A DNA stretch of 64,000 nt from Selenihalanaerobacter shriftii (GTDB lineage Bacteria > Bacillota > Halanaerobiia > Halobacteroidales > Acetohalobiaceae). Location of the stretch: contig NZ_FUWM01000003.1 in NCBI RefSeq assembly GCF_900167185.1, positions 186,001 through 250,000 on the forward strand, in the 5' to 3' direction. Positions 17,213 to 25,714 of this stretch are shown piece after piece. The translations under genes and the position numbers were made by a program. The notes below the pieces were generated by a model. It ran no database searches, was not told the DNA's origin, and saw nothing but the letters and a program-made list of their open reading frames with translations. Every line of letters begins with the position of its first letter. Within the stretch, counting starts at the first letter, position 1.

Positions 17213-18328
17213 TTAGTCAACCTTAATTAATTCATAATCCCTACTACCCAACCCAATAGTTTCTCCGTGAGCTAACTGTGCAGTCCAATCAACCTCCGGA
17301 TGAATACCTTTGAATTTATCTTCACCTGCTCCATGATTATGCTTAAGAGCACTATCTTTTCTACCTGGTTGTTTATTGATTAAATCTGCAGATGCTTGAT
17401 CAATAGCAACTGGATCTTTAGAAGCTAAAATCCCAATATCATCAACTATTGGTCTATCACTCCAACCAACACAATCACAAAGAGGGCTAACATCCATAAC
17501 AAAGTTAATATATCCTGTTTTATCCTCTTTATCTTTAATGACTCCTAAAGCATATTCAGTCATTCTTTCCTGCATATCTTCCTGAGATTCACCAACTAAC
17601 TCAATCCCGATAGCATCTGTTGGACAAGTAACCATACATTCACCACAACCAACACATTTTTCAGTATTTAACTCACTAACATCATCAATCTCAAAAGCGT
17701 CCTCTGGACACCATTCAGCACACTTTCCACAGGCTATACAATCTTCAACAGTTATCTCTGAAGTAACTACAGCATGCATCTGCTGTTTACCACTTCTACT
17801 ACCTAATCCCATACCTACATTCTTGATCGAACCACCGAATCCAGTTAATTCATGTCCTTTGAAATGAGCCACACTTAATATTCCATCGGCATCACAGATT
17901 TCACTACCAATTCTAACTCTATCAAAATGCTTTTGATTAATCTCTACTTCTCTATAATTTTTCCCATTTAATCCATCGGCAATAACTAAAGGTGCTTGTA
18001 CAGTAGAATACCCAAAACCATTAGCAATAGCAGTATTTAAATGGTCTATAGAATTAGCTCTTGTTCCAACATAAAGAGTATTAGCATCAGTCAAAAACGG
18101 CTTACCCTGAGATTTCTTGATTTCTTCTACTAACCGCCTAATAAAAACCGGTCTAATAAACCCTGTATTTCCTTCCTCTCCAAAATGAAGCTTAATTCCA
18201 AATAAATCATCTTTTTCAATTAATTCATCAAAACCTGCTTTGTAGAAAAGTTGAGATAACTTATTAATTAAGTTATTATTCTTATCCTTTGCTTTCATAT
18301 CCACATAATAAACTTTACTTTTAGCCAT
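17213..18328 (-). CDS. DUF362 domain protein with two [4Fe-4S] ferredoxin sites
   Basis: 371 residues. The DUF362 core is interrupted at about residues 190-245 by a two-cluster ferredoxin insert, with C-x2-C-x2-C-x3-C motifs CIACGKCAEWC and CVGCGECMVTC. Such iron-sulfur proteins are frequent in strict anaerobes, and their role is unproven. No signal peptide, so cytoplasmic. The ATG at 18326-18328 was preferred because GGGAGG is 8 nt before it; the TTG two codons earlier is too close. Single gene with its own terminator. Confidence 0.85.
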   Translation of the reverse strand: MAKSKVYYVDMKAKDKNNNLINKLSQLFYKAGFDELIEKDDLFGIKLHFGEEGNTGFIRPVFIRRLVEEIKKSQGKPFLTDANTLYVGTRANSIDHLNTAIANGFGYSTVQAPLVIADGLNGKNYREVEINQKHFDRVRIGSEICDADGILSVAHFKGHELTGFGGSIKNVGMGLGSRSGKQQMHAVVTSEITVEDCIACGKCAEWCPEDAFEIDDVSELNTEKCVGCGECMVTCPTDAIGIELVGESQEDMQERMTEYALGVIKDKEDKTGYINFVMDVSPLCDCVGWSDRPIVDDIGILASKDPVAIDQASADLINKQPGRKDSALKHNHGAGEDKFKGIHPEVDWTAQLAHGETIGLGSRDYELIKVD

Positions 18329-18436
18329 TACCAATTCCTCCCTAATTAATTAGTTATTTTAAATTCCTAAAACTAATTAATCATCACTACTTCATAATGT
18401 TAAGTTAATCAACTTACACTTTCATCCCTTTAAAAC

Positions 18437-18997
18437 CTAACCCTTAATTAACTTTAATGCTTCAGCTCTAACAGCTTGATCTTGATATAATACCCCTCGA
18501 ACAGCCGAAGTAGTGGTAAATGAACCTGGCTTTCTAACTCCTCGCATAGTCATACACATATGTTCCGCCTCAATAACTACAATCACTCCACGAGCATCTA
18601 TGTTTTCCATAATAAGATCAGCTATTTGACTTGTTAATCGTTCTTGTAACTGAGGTCGTTTAGCAAAAGAATCGACTACCCTTGCTAGCTTACTCAATCC
18701 AGTTACCTTCCCACTCTTTGGAATATAACCTACGTGAGCCTTCCCATAAAAAGGTAATAGATGATGTTCGCACATAGAATAAAAAGAAATATCTTTGACT
18801 AAAACTAATTCCTCATGCTCTTCAGAAAAATATATTTGTAAATCATCAGAAGGATCTTTATGCAATCCGCTAAAGATATCCTCATACATTCTAGCTACTC
18901 TATCCGGAGTTTCTAATAATCCTTCACGATCCGGGTCCTCACCAATTGCTTCTAGAATCATTTCCACTGCTTCTCTTATCTTCTCTTTATCTACCAT
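18437..18997 (-). CDS. folE: GTP cyclohydrolase I
   Basis: 186 residues, full length. It converts GTP to 7,8-dihydroneopterin triphosphate, the first step of folate synthesis. The zinc-site motif CEHHLLPF and the later CMTMRGV are present, as are the active-site segments GLSKLARVV and RPQLQERLT. Start ATG 18995-18997 with a G-run (GGGGGGA) as ribosome-binding site. No other folate genes are adjacent. Confidence 0.96.
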   Translation of the reverse strand: MVDKEKIREAVEMILEAIGEDPDREGLLETPDRVARMYEDIFSGLHKDPSDDLQIYFSEEHEELVLVKDISFYSMCEHHLLPFYGKAHVGYIPKSGKVTGLSKLARVVDSFAKRPQLQERLTSQIADLIMENIDARGVIVVIEAEHMCMTMRGVRKPGSFTTTSAVRGVLYQDQAVRAEALKLIKG

Positions 18998-19457
18998 TGC
19001 TGTCCCCCCAAAATATACTCCTAATTTATTTATTATATTACAATTTGATACTCTTAATATTATATTTCCCTATAAACGCAAAATTTCCTGCTAAAAAAAT
19101 CATAATTATTATTAAATTTTTAAAATATTCTGTTTCTTTCTTGCAGAATCTTCTTCCTTTTCATTTTGATTATAAACTTTATTTATAATTATTGCAAATA
19201 TAATTATTATAATTAGGCCTTTTGAAGCAAATATCCTAAAAAGATTCCAACTTATATACTTCCCTCTTTTTACAATCTCCTAACTTATGATACATAAATA
19301 TTCTATGTAGTATGATGAAATTTCCAGAACTTATTAAATATTTCACAAATTAACCGAGCTTTAAAATAGATTTTAATAAAGGATATTTTACATTAATGGT
19401 TAAATATAAGAATATAAATAGTTATTGGAATCTAAATAAATTTAAGGAGTGGTTTCA
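18998..19457. other. Divergent intergenic region folE / DUF3786 copy 2
   Basis: 460 bp, strongly AT-rich. One possible folE promoter (19169-19197, minus). No gene with a plausible start and ribosome-binding site; frames crossing it on the plus strand are shadows. Confidence 0.5.
19169..19197 (-). promoter_or_regulatory. Possible folE promoter
   Basis: Minus strand TTGCAA (19192-19197), 17-bp spacer, TATAAT (19169-19174). It would give a leader of about 165 nt before folE; chance occurrence is possible in such AT-rich DNA. Confidence 0.4.
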
Positions 19458-20111
19458 ATGCGAAAAATGAAAGAATTTAAAACTGACTATGAACAAGATA
19501 ATGATATTATCTCTTATCAAAAAGCACAAAAAAAGTTAAGTGCTTTAGATCCTCAAGTAATAGTAAACAACACCGATGCTCTCTTTGATCCAGATAATAA
19601 TAGATTCAAATTAAAAATTTTAGGTAAAGAACATTTTGTAAGTTATCCTGAAGGCAAAGTAACGACAGTTGAAGGAAAAAAAATCCATTTTCCATTAAAT
19701 GTATTAATACTTCATTATCTTACTCAAGCTAGTGGTAGACCTTTAAAAGGTAAATTGATTTCTTATCGAGAAGTCCCCGAAGGAGGCGAAGTCTATTACG
19801 GAGCTTTTAAGCGAGCTGCCATTGATCCTTTAGTACAAAACTTTGGACATAAACCTGAACTCCTACTTAAAGCAAGTAAACATTTGAATGGAAAGCAGGT
19901 TAGTATTGGTGACTATAGTATTACTCTACCATTCTTCCCTAAAATTCCGATTACTTTTGTTATTTGGCAAGGAGATGACGAATTTGCTCCATCAGGCAAT
20001 ATTCTTTTTGATGGATCAGCAATTTCATACTTATCAGTTAAAGATTTGGCTTTTGTTGGTAATATCTCAATTAGAAAATTAATTAATATTACTGAAAATA
20101 TTAAAGACTAA
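19458..20111 (+). CDS. DUF3786 family protein (copy 2)
   Basis: 217 residues from ATG 19458 (AAGGAG at 19444-19449 gives 8-nt spacing; the overlapping upstream GTG is not used). Paralogue of the 9942-10565 gene: conserved FVSYPEGKV, ILHYLTQASG, ISYREVPEG, VIWQGDDEFAPSGNILFD and LAFVGN blocks, with a different, more acidic N-terminus. Function unknown. A small ORF of 52 codons follows at 20194 and may be co-transcribed. Confidence 0.78.
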   Translation: MRKMKEFKTDYEQDNDIISYQKAQKKLSALDPQVIVNNTDALFDPDNNRFKLKILGKEHFVSYPEGKVTTVEGKKIHFPLNVLILHYLTQASGRPLKGKLISYREVPEGGEVYYGAFKRAAIDPLVQNFGHKPELLLKASKHLNGKQVSIGDYSITLPFFPKIPITFVIWQGDDEFAPSGNILFDGSAISYLSVKDLAFVGNISIRKLINITENIKD

Positions 20112-20193
20112 TTATATTAAAATGTATTAATTTTATAAACTATAAAATAATAGATACTATAAAGAATAAACTTATACAGGGAGGCAATAAATA

Positions 20194-20352
20194 TTGAATA
20201 AACACCGCAAACTTTATCTTACCGAAGCCACTAATCTATTACAAAAAATAAAAGAAAGCCATGTTAAAAATCTAGATACAACAGACTGCGGATTAGATAA
20301 TATCGTTGCTGGATTTTACTTATTAATTGGTAGAATGAAAAAAGCAGAATAA
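20194..20352 (+). CDS. Small 52-residue protein, unknown
   Basis: Begins at TTG 20194-20196 with AGGGAGG 9 nt upstream and encodes 52 residues: a basic N-terminus (NKHRKLYLTEA), a helical middle and the end LLIGRMKKAE. It has one Cys in DTTDCGLDNI. The stop is followed directly by a terminator. It is 82 bp past DUF3786 copy 2. Not recognised; the ribosome-binding site and terminator are the main evidence that it is a gene. Confidence 0.55.
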   Translation: MNKHRKLYLTEATNLLQKIKESHVKNLDTTDCGLDNIVAGFYLLIGRMKKAE

Positions 20353-20375
20353 GCCCGTAATATTACGGGCTTATT
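20350..20375. terminator. Bidirectional terminator between convergent small genes
   Basis: Perfect palindrome with arms AATAAGCCCGTAA and TTACGGGCTTATT. It overlaps the last codons of both flanking genes (stop at 20350-20352 on plus, stop at 20363-20365 on minus). Confidence 0.75.
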
Positions 20376-21022
20376 AAATTTCTATTTCTATATTTTAAAT
20401 CTTTTTTAGGGGAATTAAATAGTTGTTCCTTACCCAAACCATTGAAACTCCTCAAAGACTTAATAATCACTTCAACCTCAGGTAATTTTCTAACATAAAT
20501 TAAAGGAAACGAAATATAATCATTAGGCTGAATTGTAACGGGAATTACTACCTGAATCTGATGTTTCTTAGATATTGATTCATCTAGAGGATCAATAATA
20601 TTGACATGATATGTAAGTTGAATATGAGAAATTAATCTCCTACCAGAATTAAAAAGATTAATATATATATAAGAATTATCTGGAGCAGTAATTAAAGAAT
20701 CGTCATCTACGTTACCTACCAATAGTTTATCATTAATTACAAACTCTTCATCTAATTTATCTTCCTGTTCTTTAACAAACATGAATTTTATATCTTCCTC
20801 ATATTCTTTTTCAAATGATTCTTTCATAAATTCTAATGTCTTTTCTCCCATCTTTACATACTGCCATGTAGCATAAGCCAATATTAAGCTAGTCCAAATT
20901 GATAATAAACCAGCATACTGATTTCCAACCTTCATAGCAGTAATTAAACCTGCCTTAAGATTACTTATTTCAGAAATACCTATTATTAATATGCCTAAAA
21001 GCAGAATAACTACTTCTATAAT
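20363..21022 (-). CDS. Membrane protein of unknown function, probable ATT start
   Basis: From the first ATG (20935) the product is 190 residues with one membrane segment (YAGLLSIWTSLILAYATW) and a beta-rich domain ending near the terminator. The frame stays open and coding-like upstream: IIEVVILLLGILIIGISEI is a second hydrophobic helix. That extension has no ATG, GTG or TTG. An ATT at 21020-21022 lies 7 nt after GAGGTG (21030-21035), and an in-frame TGA precedes it. I therefore propose an ATT start giving 219 residues and two N-terminal helices. If wrong, the gene is 20363-20935. Family not recognised. Confidence 0.6.
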   Translation of the reverse strand: MIEVVILLLGILIIGISEISNLKAGLITAMKVGNQYAGLLSIWTSLILAYATWQYVKMGEKTLEFMKESFEKEYEEDIKFMFVKEQEDKLDEEFVINDKLLVGNVDDDSLITAPDNSYIYINLFNSGRRLISHIQLTYHVNIIDPLDESISKKHQIQVVIPVTIQPNDYISFPLIYVRKLPEVEVIIKSLRSFNGLGKEQLFNSPKKDLKYRNRNLISP

Positions 21023-21185
21023 TCTTATTCACCTCTTTAAAAGTTTCTCTAAATAATAATATTTACAATTAAAATTATGATTATACCAAAATCTTAATAA
21101 AGAATTTATATACATGATAAGATTTGAACCCGGAAAGAATAAGTTCAAATAAATTTGATATCTATACCTCTAAAGGAGGGACAAT

Positions 21186-21410
21186 ATGGAATATAAGGAT
21201 GAACTAAAGACTAGAATTCATAAGGTTAAAAACAGACTATCAAATGACGAAATTAGTGAACATACCAAAAAAAAGTTAAAAGAGGAATTACAGACTCTAA
21301 TGATTGACTATAATGAATTAAAAACACCACAAAAAGTTACTATTGAAGACACTAACCAAGCTCCATATGCAGTTTTTGATGTTGAAGATGTTAATAAACA
21401 TTATGATTAA
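21186..21410 (+). CDS. Small acidic/helical protein, unknown
   Basis: 74 residues, start ATG with AAAGGAGGG upstream, the strongest Shine-Dalgarno of this small-gene cluster. The N-terminal two thirds is predicted-helical and charged (KDELKTRIHKVKNRL...KKKLKEELQ). The end is acidic (FDVEDVNKHYD). No cysteines, no membrane segment. Not recognised. Followed 75 bp later by the DUF3243 gene on the same strand. Confidence 0.6.
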   Translation: MEYKDELKTRIHKVKNRLSNDEISEHTKKKLKEELQTLMIDYNELKTPQKVTIEDTNQAPYAVFDVEDVNKHYD

Positions 21411-21485
21411 ACTTAAATTTAACACATTATTTGCACAAGATTGGGTATATTATTTATAAAATCTAAACTAAAGAGGTGAATAATT

Positions 21486-21746
21486 ATGTCCGTATTAGAT
21501 TCTTTTAGTCATTTTCGAAAAATTCTCTCTAAGCAAGTTAATATGGCAGAAAGTGTCGGTATGTCTGATGATTCTTTAACTAAAATTACTAATCGACTTG
21601 CTGATTTTTTAGCTGATAATGTTGAACCTAGAAATAAAGAAGAAGAGCTTTTAGGAGAAATGTGGCAGGTAGCTTCTGAAGATGAGCAGATGGTTTTATC
21701 TAAACTTATTTTAAGATTAATAGAAAAGAGTGATAAAAAACATTAA
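21486..21746 (+). CDS. DUF3243 family protein (YmfJ-like)
   Basis: 86 residues, all-helical pattern, matching the DUF3243 family represented by Bacillus YmfJ: SVLDSFSHFRKIL at the start, SKQVNMAESVGMS, LADFLADNVEPRNKEEELL and LLGEMW. Function unknown. Good AGAGGTG before ATG. Ends directly in a long terminator. Confidence 0.8.
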   Translation: MSVLDSFSHFRKILSKQVNMAESVGMSDDSLTKITNRLADFLADNVEPRNKEEELLGEMWQVASEDEQMVLSKLILRLIEKSDKKH

Positions 21747-21788
21747 AACTAAAGGGTGAATATTAGCTAATATTCACCCTTTAGTTTT
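21745..21788. terminator. Long bidirectional terminator after the DUF3243 gene
   Basis: A perfect 21-bp inverted repeat (AAAACTAAAGGGTGAATATTA and its complement) with a 2-nt centre. It starts at the stop codon and ends in TTTT on the plus strand. Confidence 0.85.
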
Positions 21789-21925
21789 AATATCCTATTA
21801 TATTTTCATCTAATTTTTTGCTTAAATTAATTATCTTTTTCTACAGGTTCTATATGCTTATCTCTTTCATAAAATAACATACTATATTATATAAGTAATT
21901 ATATGGCAAAAAATTAAAATAAAAC

Positions 21926-21941
21926 TGTGATATTTATCACA
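21926..21941. promoter_or_regulatory. CRP/FNR- or Rex-type operator TGTGA-N6-TCACA
   Basis: TGTGATATTTATCACA, a perfect match to the CRP/FNR consensus half-sites, and 15 of 16 bases identical to the reverse complement of the site at 29311-29326. A TAAAAT at 21962-21967 lies where a -10 would be for an activator centred near -41, so it may activate the downstream small membrane protein gene. Confidence 0.6.
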
Positions 21942-22062
21942 ATAGATTCAATAATTCAAAATAAAATAAACTAAAATCACTTTTAAGCAGGGGTTTGTAA
22001 ACTCAATCTTTAATTTTATTATTAGGATAAAATTAAATTAAAGAATTGGAGTGAAGAAAGAA

Positions 22063-22302
22063 ATGAACTTACTAACATTAATATTAATAACTTTTTTAAT
22101 CAATCTACCTTTTGGTGCTTACAGAACTACAACAAAAAAATTCTCATTAGCGTGGTTTTTATCAATTCACTTACCCATCCCTTTAATCTATTGGTTAAGA
22201 ATCTCGTCTGGATATACTATCAAAATAATCCCTATAATGGTATTGATTGCTATTGGAAGTCAGTTATCCGGAGGAAAAATTAAAGAACATATGAATCAAT
22301 AA
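22063..22302 (+). CDS. Small membrane protein, unknown
   Basis: 79 residues from ATG 22063; an upstream GTG at 22051 is in frame but overlaps the GGAG. Two or three hydrophobic helices (NLLTLILITFLINLPFG; AWFLSIHLPIPLIYWL; IIPIMVLIAIGSQ) and a short polar tail. Not recognised. It is 120 bp downstream of a CRP/FNR-like operator. Its last 7 bp overlap the convergent WYL-like gene. Confidence 0.6.
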   Translation: MNLLTLILITFLINLPFGAYRTTTKKFSLAWFLSIHLPIPLIYWLRISSGYTIKIIPIMVLIAIGSQLSGGKIKEHMNQ

Positions 22303-22520
22303 AGATTGTCCTCATATCTCTTATTGGTTAACTGCACACTTAAAATATCTTCTAAATTAAAAATCTGTGGTTGATTCTTCACATGACAATATCCATACAG
22401 TTTTTTATCATTCATTTTATAGGGATCAACTTGGCGATAGCGAATATCTCCTTGTGGGTTCTTATAGACTATCTTTACCATTCGCTTCTCCTGAATGCCA
22501 GTTTGCAAGGTCTGTATCAT
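22296..22520 (-). CDS. Short stand-alone WYL-like domain protein
   Basis: 74 residues. The pattern KRMVKIVYKNPQGDIRYRQVDPYKM...LYGYCHVKNQPQIFNLEDILSVQLT resembles the WYL ligand-binding domain (beta sandwich) of transcriptional regulators, including the YCH motif and a C-terminal phenylalanine-hydrophobic strand. There is no helix-turn-helix, and the usual length is about 160 residues, so this is a minimal form. Ribosome-binding site AGGAGGGG. About 50 bp downstream of a small gene on the same strand. Confidence 0.6.
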   Translation of the reverse strand: MIQTLQTGIQEKRMVKIVYKNPQGDIRYRQVDPYKMNDKKLYGYCHVKNQPQIFNLEDILSVQLTNKRYEDNLY

Positions 22521-22571
22521 AATACCCCTCCTATTTTACACTACAAGTGCATATTGTCATCTAAACTGAAT

Positions 22572-22865
22572 CTATCTTACTAATTTTTCCTCCTTTAACA
22601 ATTCTATAGTCTTATCAGGATAATCAGTTACCACAAATATTTCTTGAATAGATGAACTAGTTTTAGCCAAAATTTTTATACCTGTTTGAGTATTATATTT
22701 TAATTGCAGATAAGGTTGCATACCACTACCACTCCGTCGATTAATACGCCCAGGGATAATACTTTTAACCGTCTTTAAATCTGCTAAATTTTCTAATAAA
22801 GGTAATATATCTTCAATTATAGTATGCTCTTGTTTTATCTTATTAATACGATACTTACCTCCCAT
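22572..22865 (-). CDS. Small conserved hypothetical protein (DUF2103-like?)
   Basis: 97 residues from ATG 22863-22865 (GGAG 8 nt upstream; the upstream GTG is less well spaced). Features: an N-terminal KQEHTIIEDILPLLENLADL, then KSIIPGRINRR and a beta-rich QPYLQLKYNTQTGIKILAKTSSSIQEIFVVT. The pattern reminds me of a small family called DUF2103, but I cannot verify this. Soluble, basic. Possibly co-transcribed with the WYL-like gene downstream (51-bp gap). Confidence 0.55.
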   Translation of the reverse strand: MGGKYRINKIKQEHTIIEDILPLLENLADLKTVKSIIPGRINRRSGSGMQPYLQLKYNTQTGIKILAKTSSSIQEIFVVTDYPDKTIELLKEEKLVR

Positions 22866-23057
22866 ATTTCTCACTCCTCTCTATTATATAGTCTTTCTTC
22901 ATTTTCACCAAATTAATACATGAATAAATGGACATATTAACTACCTTTCTAGAAAAAATTAATAATCCCCTCCTCAAGTCTAATTAAAATTTCCAGTATT
23001 ATTATCATCTTTACTTCAAATACTACTATTACTACTAAAAAAGGAGTTGTATATTAT

Positions 23058-23774
23058 ATGTTTAATCATGATAAGCAATTACTACATGAAGTAAAAGTAG
23101 ATCAACCAAATCCAGCTTATGCTGCTATGTTACAGGAACAACTAGGTGGGGCAAATGGTGAATTAAAAGCTGGGCTTCAGTATTTTAGTCAAAGTTTTCG
23201 TATCCAAGATCAAGAAATTAAAGACCTCTTCTTAGACATTGCAGCCGAGGAATTTGGGCACGCAGAAATGGTAGCTCAAATGATCACTATGTTAAATGGA
23301 CATGATGTGGCTAATACTAATGATACTATTGGTTCAATTGAACCTCAAGTTCTCGGAGGTCTTTCTCCAATGTTAGCTAACGCTTCTGGATCTCCTTTCA
23401 CTGGGAACTTTATTAATGTTACTGGTGATGTTGCTGCAGATATTCTATCTGATATCGCAGCAGAACAACGGGCTAAAGTAGTCTATGAATATCTCTACCG
23501 CCAAATAGATGATCAAGGTGTTAAAGAAACTATTGATTTTTTATTAAATAGAGAGGAAGCTCACAATGCTTTATTTAGAGAAGCATTAAATAAAGTACAA
23601 AAGAATGATAAATCCTCTAATTATGACTTTGGAGTTACTGAAGACTCTCGATTATACTTTGATTTATCTACTCCTGGTCGATATTTTGATAATCCTAACC
23701 CTACTCCTCCATCTTTTGATGACCCTCGAGGTGATGCCCAAACCCATACTTTTAATGACCCTAACACTCATTAA
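23058..23774 (+). CDS. Manganese catalase family protein
   Basis: 238 residues. Ferritin-like four-helix bundle with the dimanganese ligands in GGANGELKAGLQY (Glu), AAEEFGHAEM (Glu, His), AAEQRAKVVYEYL (Glu) and REEAHNALF (Glu, His). It disproportionates hydrogen peroxide without heme, suiting an anaerobe that meets oxygen transiently. The C-terminal tail (after about 195) is Pro/Asp/Asn-rich, as in spore-coat type CotJC relatives. AAAAAGGAG before ATG 23058. Own terminator. No PerR box identified. Confidence 0.9.
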   Translation: MFNHDKQLLHEVKVDQPNPAYAAMLQEQLGGANGELKAGLQYFSQSFRIQDQEIKDLFLDIAAEEFGHAEMVAQMITMLNGHDVANTNDTIGSIEPQVLGGLSPMLANASGSPFTGNFINVTGDVAADILSDIAAEQRAKVVYEYLYRQIDDQGVKETIDFLLNREEAHNALFREALNKVQKNDKSSNYDFGVTEDSRLYFDLSTPGRYFDNPNPTPPSFDDPRGDAQTHTFNDPNTH

Positions 23775-23782
23775 AAAATTAT

Positions 23783-23823
23783 AAAAAAAGATTGATATGA
23801 AATATTTCATATCAATCTTTTTT
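23783..23823. terminator. Bidirectional terminator between Mn catalase and argH
   Basis: AAAAAGATTGATATGAAAT and its exact complement form a 19-bp stem with T-tracts in both directions. The argH stop codon (TGA, 23812-23814) lies inside it. Confidence 0.85.
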
Positions 23824-25188
23824 TAATTCTTCTTTTTCAGTTTTAATTACTCTTAAAACCTCTTTTTTAGCTGGACCTCCAATTATATTCCTAGTGTCTA
23901 CTGCTGTTTTTATATCTATCTTTTTATAGATATCATCTTCAAATTTATTAGAAAATTCCTTCCATTCTTTTAACTTTAAATCTGATAATTTCTTTTCTTC
24001 TTTAACACAATGTAAGACTGTCTTACCGACTACCTCATGTGCTTCTCTAAATGGAACTCCTTTTTCTACTAAATAATCAGCCACCTCTGTAGCATTAGTA
24101 AATCCATCTTCAGCCGTTTCTTCTAATTTCTGTTGTTTAAAGGTAGTCTTAGCTAACATACGAGCAAATAGTTCTATAGCACCTTTTAAAGTGCTTACAG
24201 TGTCAAATAAACCTTCCTTATCCTCTTGCATATCCTTATTATAAGCTAGAGGTAGGCCTTTCATTACTGTCAATATCTGCATTAAATGACCATAAACTCG
24301 TCCAGTCTTTCCTCGAATTAATTCTGGAACATCAGGATTTTTCTTTTGAGGCATAATACTGCTTCCAGTACAGAATGCATCATCTATATTAATAAAATCA
24401 AACTCTTGAGAAGTCCATAAAACTAATTCTTCACTAAATCTACTTAAATGCATCATTAAAGTAGAAGCTGCTGCTAAAAACTCTATTACAAAGTCCCGGT
24501 CACTAACTGTATCTAAACTATTTTGACTCACTTTATTAAAACCAAGTTCATCAGCCACAAACTCTCTATCAATATTAAACGTAGTTCCTGCTAAAGCTCC
24601 TGCACCTAATGGTAAAACATTGGTGCGTTTATAGCAGTCAATCAATCGGTCATAATCTCGTTTCAATTTAGCATAATAGGCTAATAAATGGTGGGATACT
24701 CTCACTGGTTGGGCTCTTTGTAAATGAGTATATCCTGGCATAATAATATCAATATTCTCTTCAGCTGATTCTAATAATACTTTTTGTAACTTCTGAATTA
24801 ATGCTTTGATATCATTAATCTGATCTTTAAGATAAAGTCGCATATCTAAAGCTACTTGATCATTCCTACTACGTGCAGTATGAAGTTTACCACCAACACT
24901 CCCTATTTTGTCGATTAATTTTTTTTCTATATTCATATGAATATCTTCTAAACCAATTTCAAATTCAAATTCATCATTTTCAATCTCTTCTAATATTTCT
25001 TCTAAACCACTAATAATCTTATCTCTTTCATCTAAAGTTAAAATTTCACTATGGGCTAACATCTTAACGTGAGCAATACTACCTTCTATATCATATTTAT
25101 ATAACCGCTGATCAAATCCGATAGATGCAGTATATTCTTCAACTAACTGATCTGTTTCAGCTTCAAATCTACCTCCCCATAACTTCAT
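23812..25188 (-). CDS. argH: Argininosuccinate lyase
   Basis: 458 residues; splits argininosuccinate into arginine and fumarate, the last step of arginine synthesis. Fumarase-superfamily signature [12 protein letters not shown] is intact. N-terminal KLWGGRFE and [13 protein letters not shown] are typical. The ATG at 25186-25188 has GGAGG 9 nt upstream and matches family starts; the longer frame overlapping the GNAT gene was rejected. The gene overlaps the GNAT gene by 20 bp. Last gene of argF-argG-GNAT-argH. Confidence 0.97.
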   Translation of the reverse strand: MKLWGGRFEAETDQLVEEYTASIGFDQRLYKYDIEGSIAHVKMLAHSEILTLDERDKIISGLEEILEEIENDEFEFEIGLEDIHMNIEKKLIDKIGSVGGKLHTARSRNDQVALDMRLYLKDQINDIKALIQKLQKVLLESAEENIDIIMPGYTHLQRAQPVRVSHHLLAYYAKLKRDYDRLIDCYKRTNVLPLGAGALAGTTFNIDREFVADELGFNKVSQNSLDTVSDRDFVIEFLAAASTLMMHLSRFSEELVLWTSQEFDFINIDDAFCTGSSIMPQKKNPDVPELIRGKTGRVYGHLMQILTVMKGLPLAYNKDMQEDKEGLFDTVSTLKGAIELFARMLAKTTFKQQKLEETAEDGFTNATEVADYLVEKGVPFREAHEVVGKTVLHCVKEEKKLSDLKLKEWKEFSNKFEDDIYKKIDIKTAVDTRNIIGGPAKKEVLRVIKTEKEELKKD

Positions 25189-25690
25189 AATTGTCTTCCT
25201 CCCTATCATCTTTATTACTTTCGTTATCTAAATTCTTACTAATAATAGCTCTAGTATAATCAGAGTCATCTTTAGTACCTATAATCTCATAACCTAAACT
25301 TTGATAGAAAGCTAGTAACTCTTTTAGTCTATATGCTGAATAAAGAGTAATCCTTTCTCCCCCTTGATCTTTCACCCTAGCTTCTACTTCAGAGATTAAT
25401 TTCTTCCCAACTCCTTGGCTTTGGTATTTATTTAATACTCCTAACCTAAACAAGTAAAATTCTTTTCCGTTATCTGAATAAAAACGAACAGACCCTACAG
25501 GCTTATCATTCACATAAGCGATTAGAACTTCTTTATTCTTAATATCACTTATAACCTCTTCTTTACTTTCTAATAAACCTGGAGTAGTTGGGAAGAGATT
25601 TGGATCATTATAATCTTGAAAAGCACGCTTAGTTAGATTAAATACTAACCCACAATCCACTATCTTTGCTCTTCTAACCTTAACTTCCAT
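25169..25690 (-). CDS. GNAT-family N-acetyltransferase within the arg operon
   Basis: 173 residues. GNAT fold: N-terminal [20 protein letters not shown], and acetyl-CoA motif A at [23 protein letters not shown], where Q-x2-G-V-G fits R/Q-x2-G-x-G/A. The motif B region is [12 protein letters not shown]. It is translationally linked to argH (20-bp overlap) and follows argG by 24 bp. Its position suggests a role in arginine metabolism, for example as an extra N-acetylglutamate synthase or an acetylase of an amino compound. ArgJ elsewhere in the window can already regenerate acetylglutamate. Substrate not assignable from sequence. Confidence 0.8.
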   Translation of the reverse strand: MEVKVRRAKIVDCGLVFNLTKRAFQDYNDPNLFPTTPGLLESKEEVISDIKNKEVLIAYVNDKPVGSVRFYSDNGKEFYLFRLGVLNKYQSQGVGKKLISEVEARVKDQGGERITLYSAYRLKELLAFYQSLGYEIIGTKDDSDYTRAIISKNLDNESNKDDREEDNYEVMGR

Positions 25691-25714
25691 TCTCTCTTCC
25701 CCCTTTATATAATC

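Noticed and set aside
18795-19188. Plus-strand frames antisense to and upstream of folE
   Set aside because: Low-complexity, no ribosome-binding site; overlap with the well-supported folE start.
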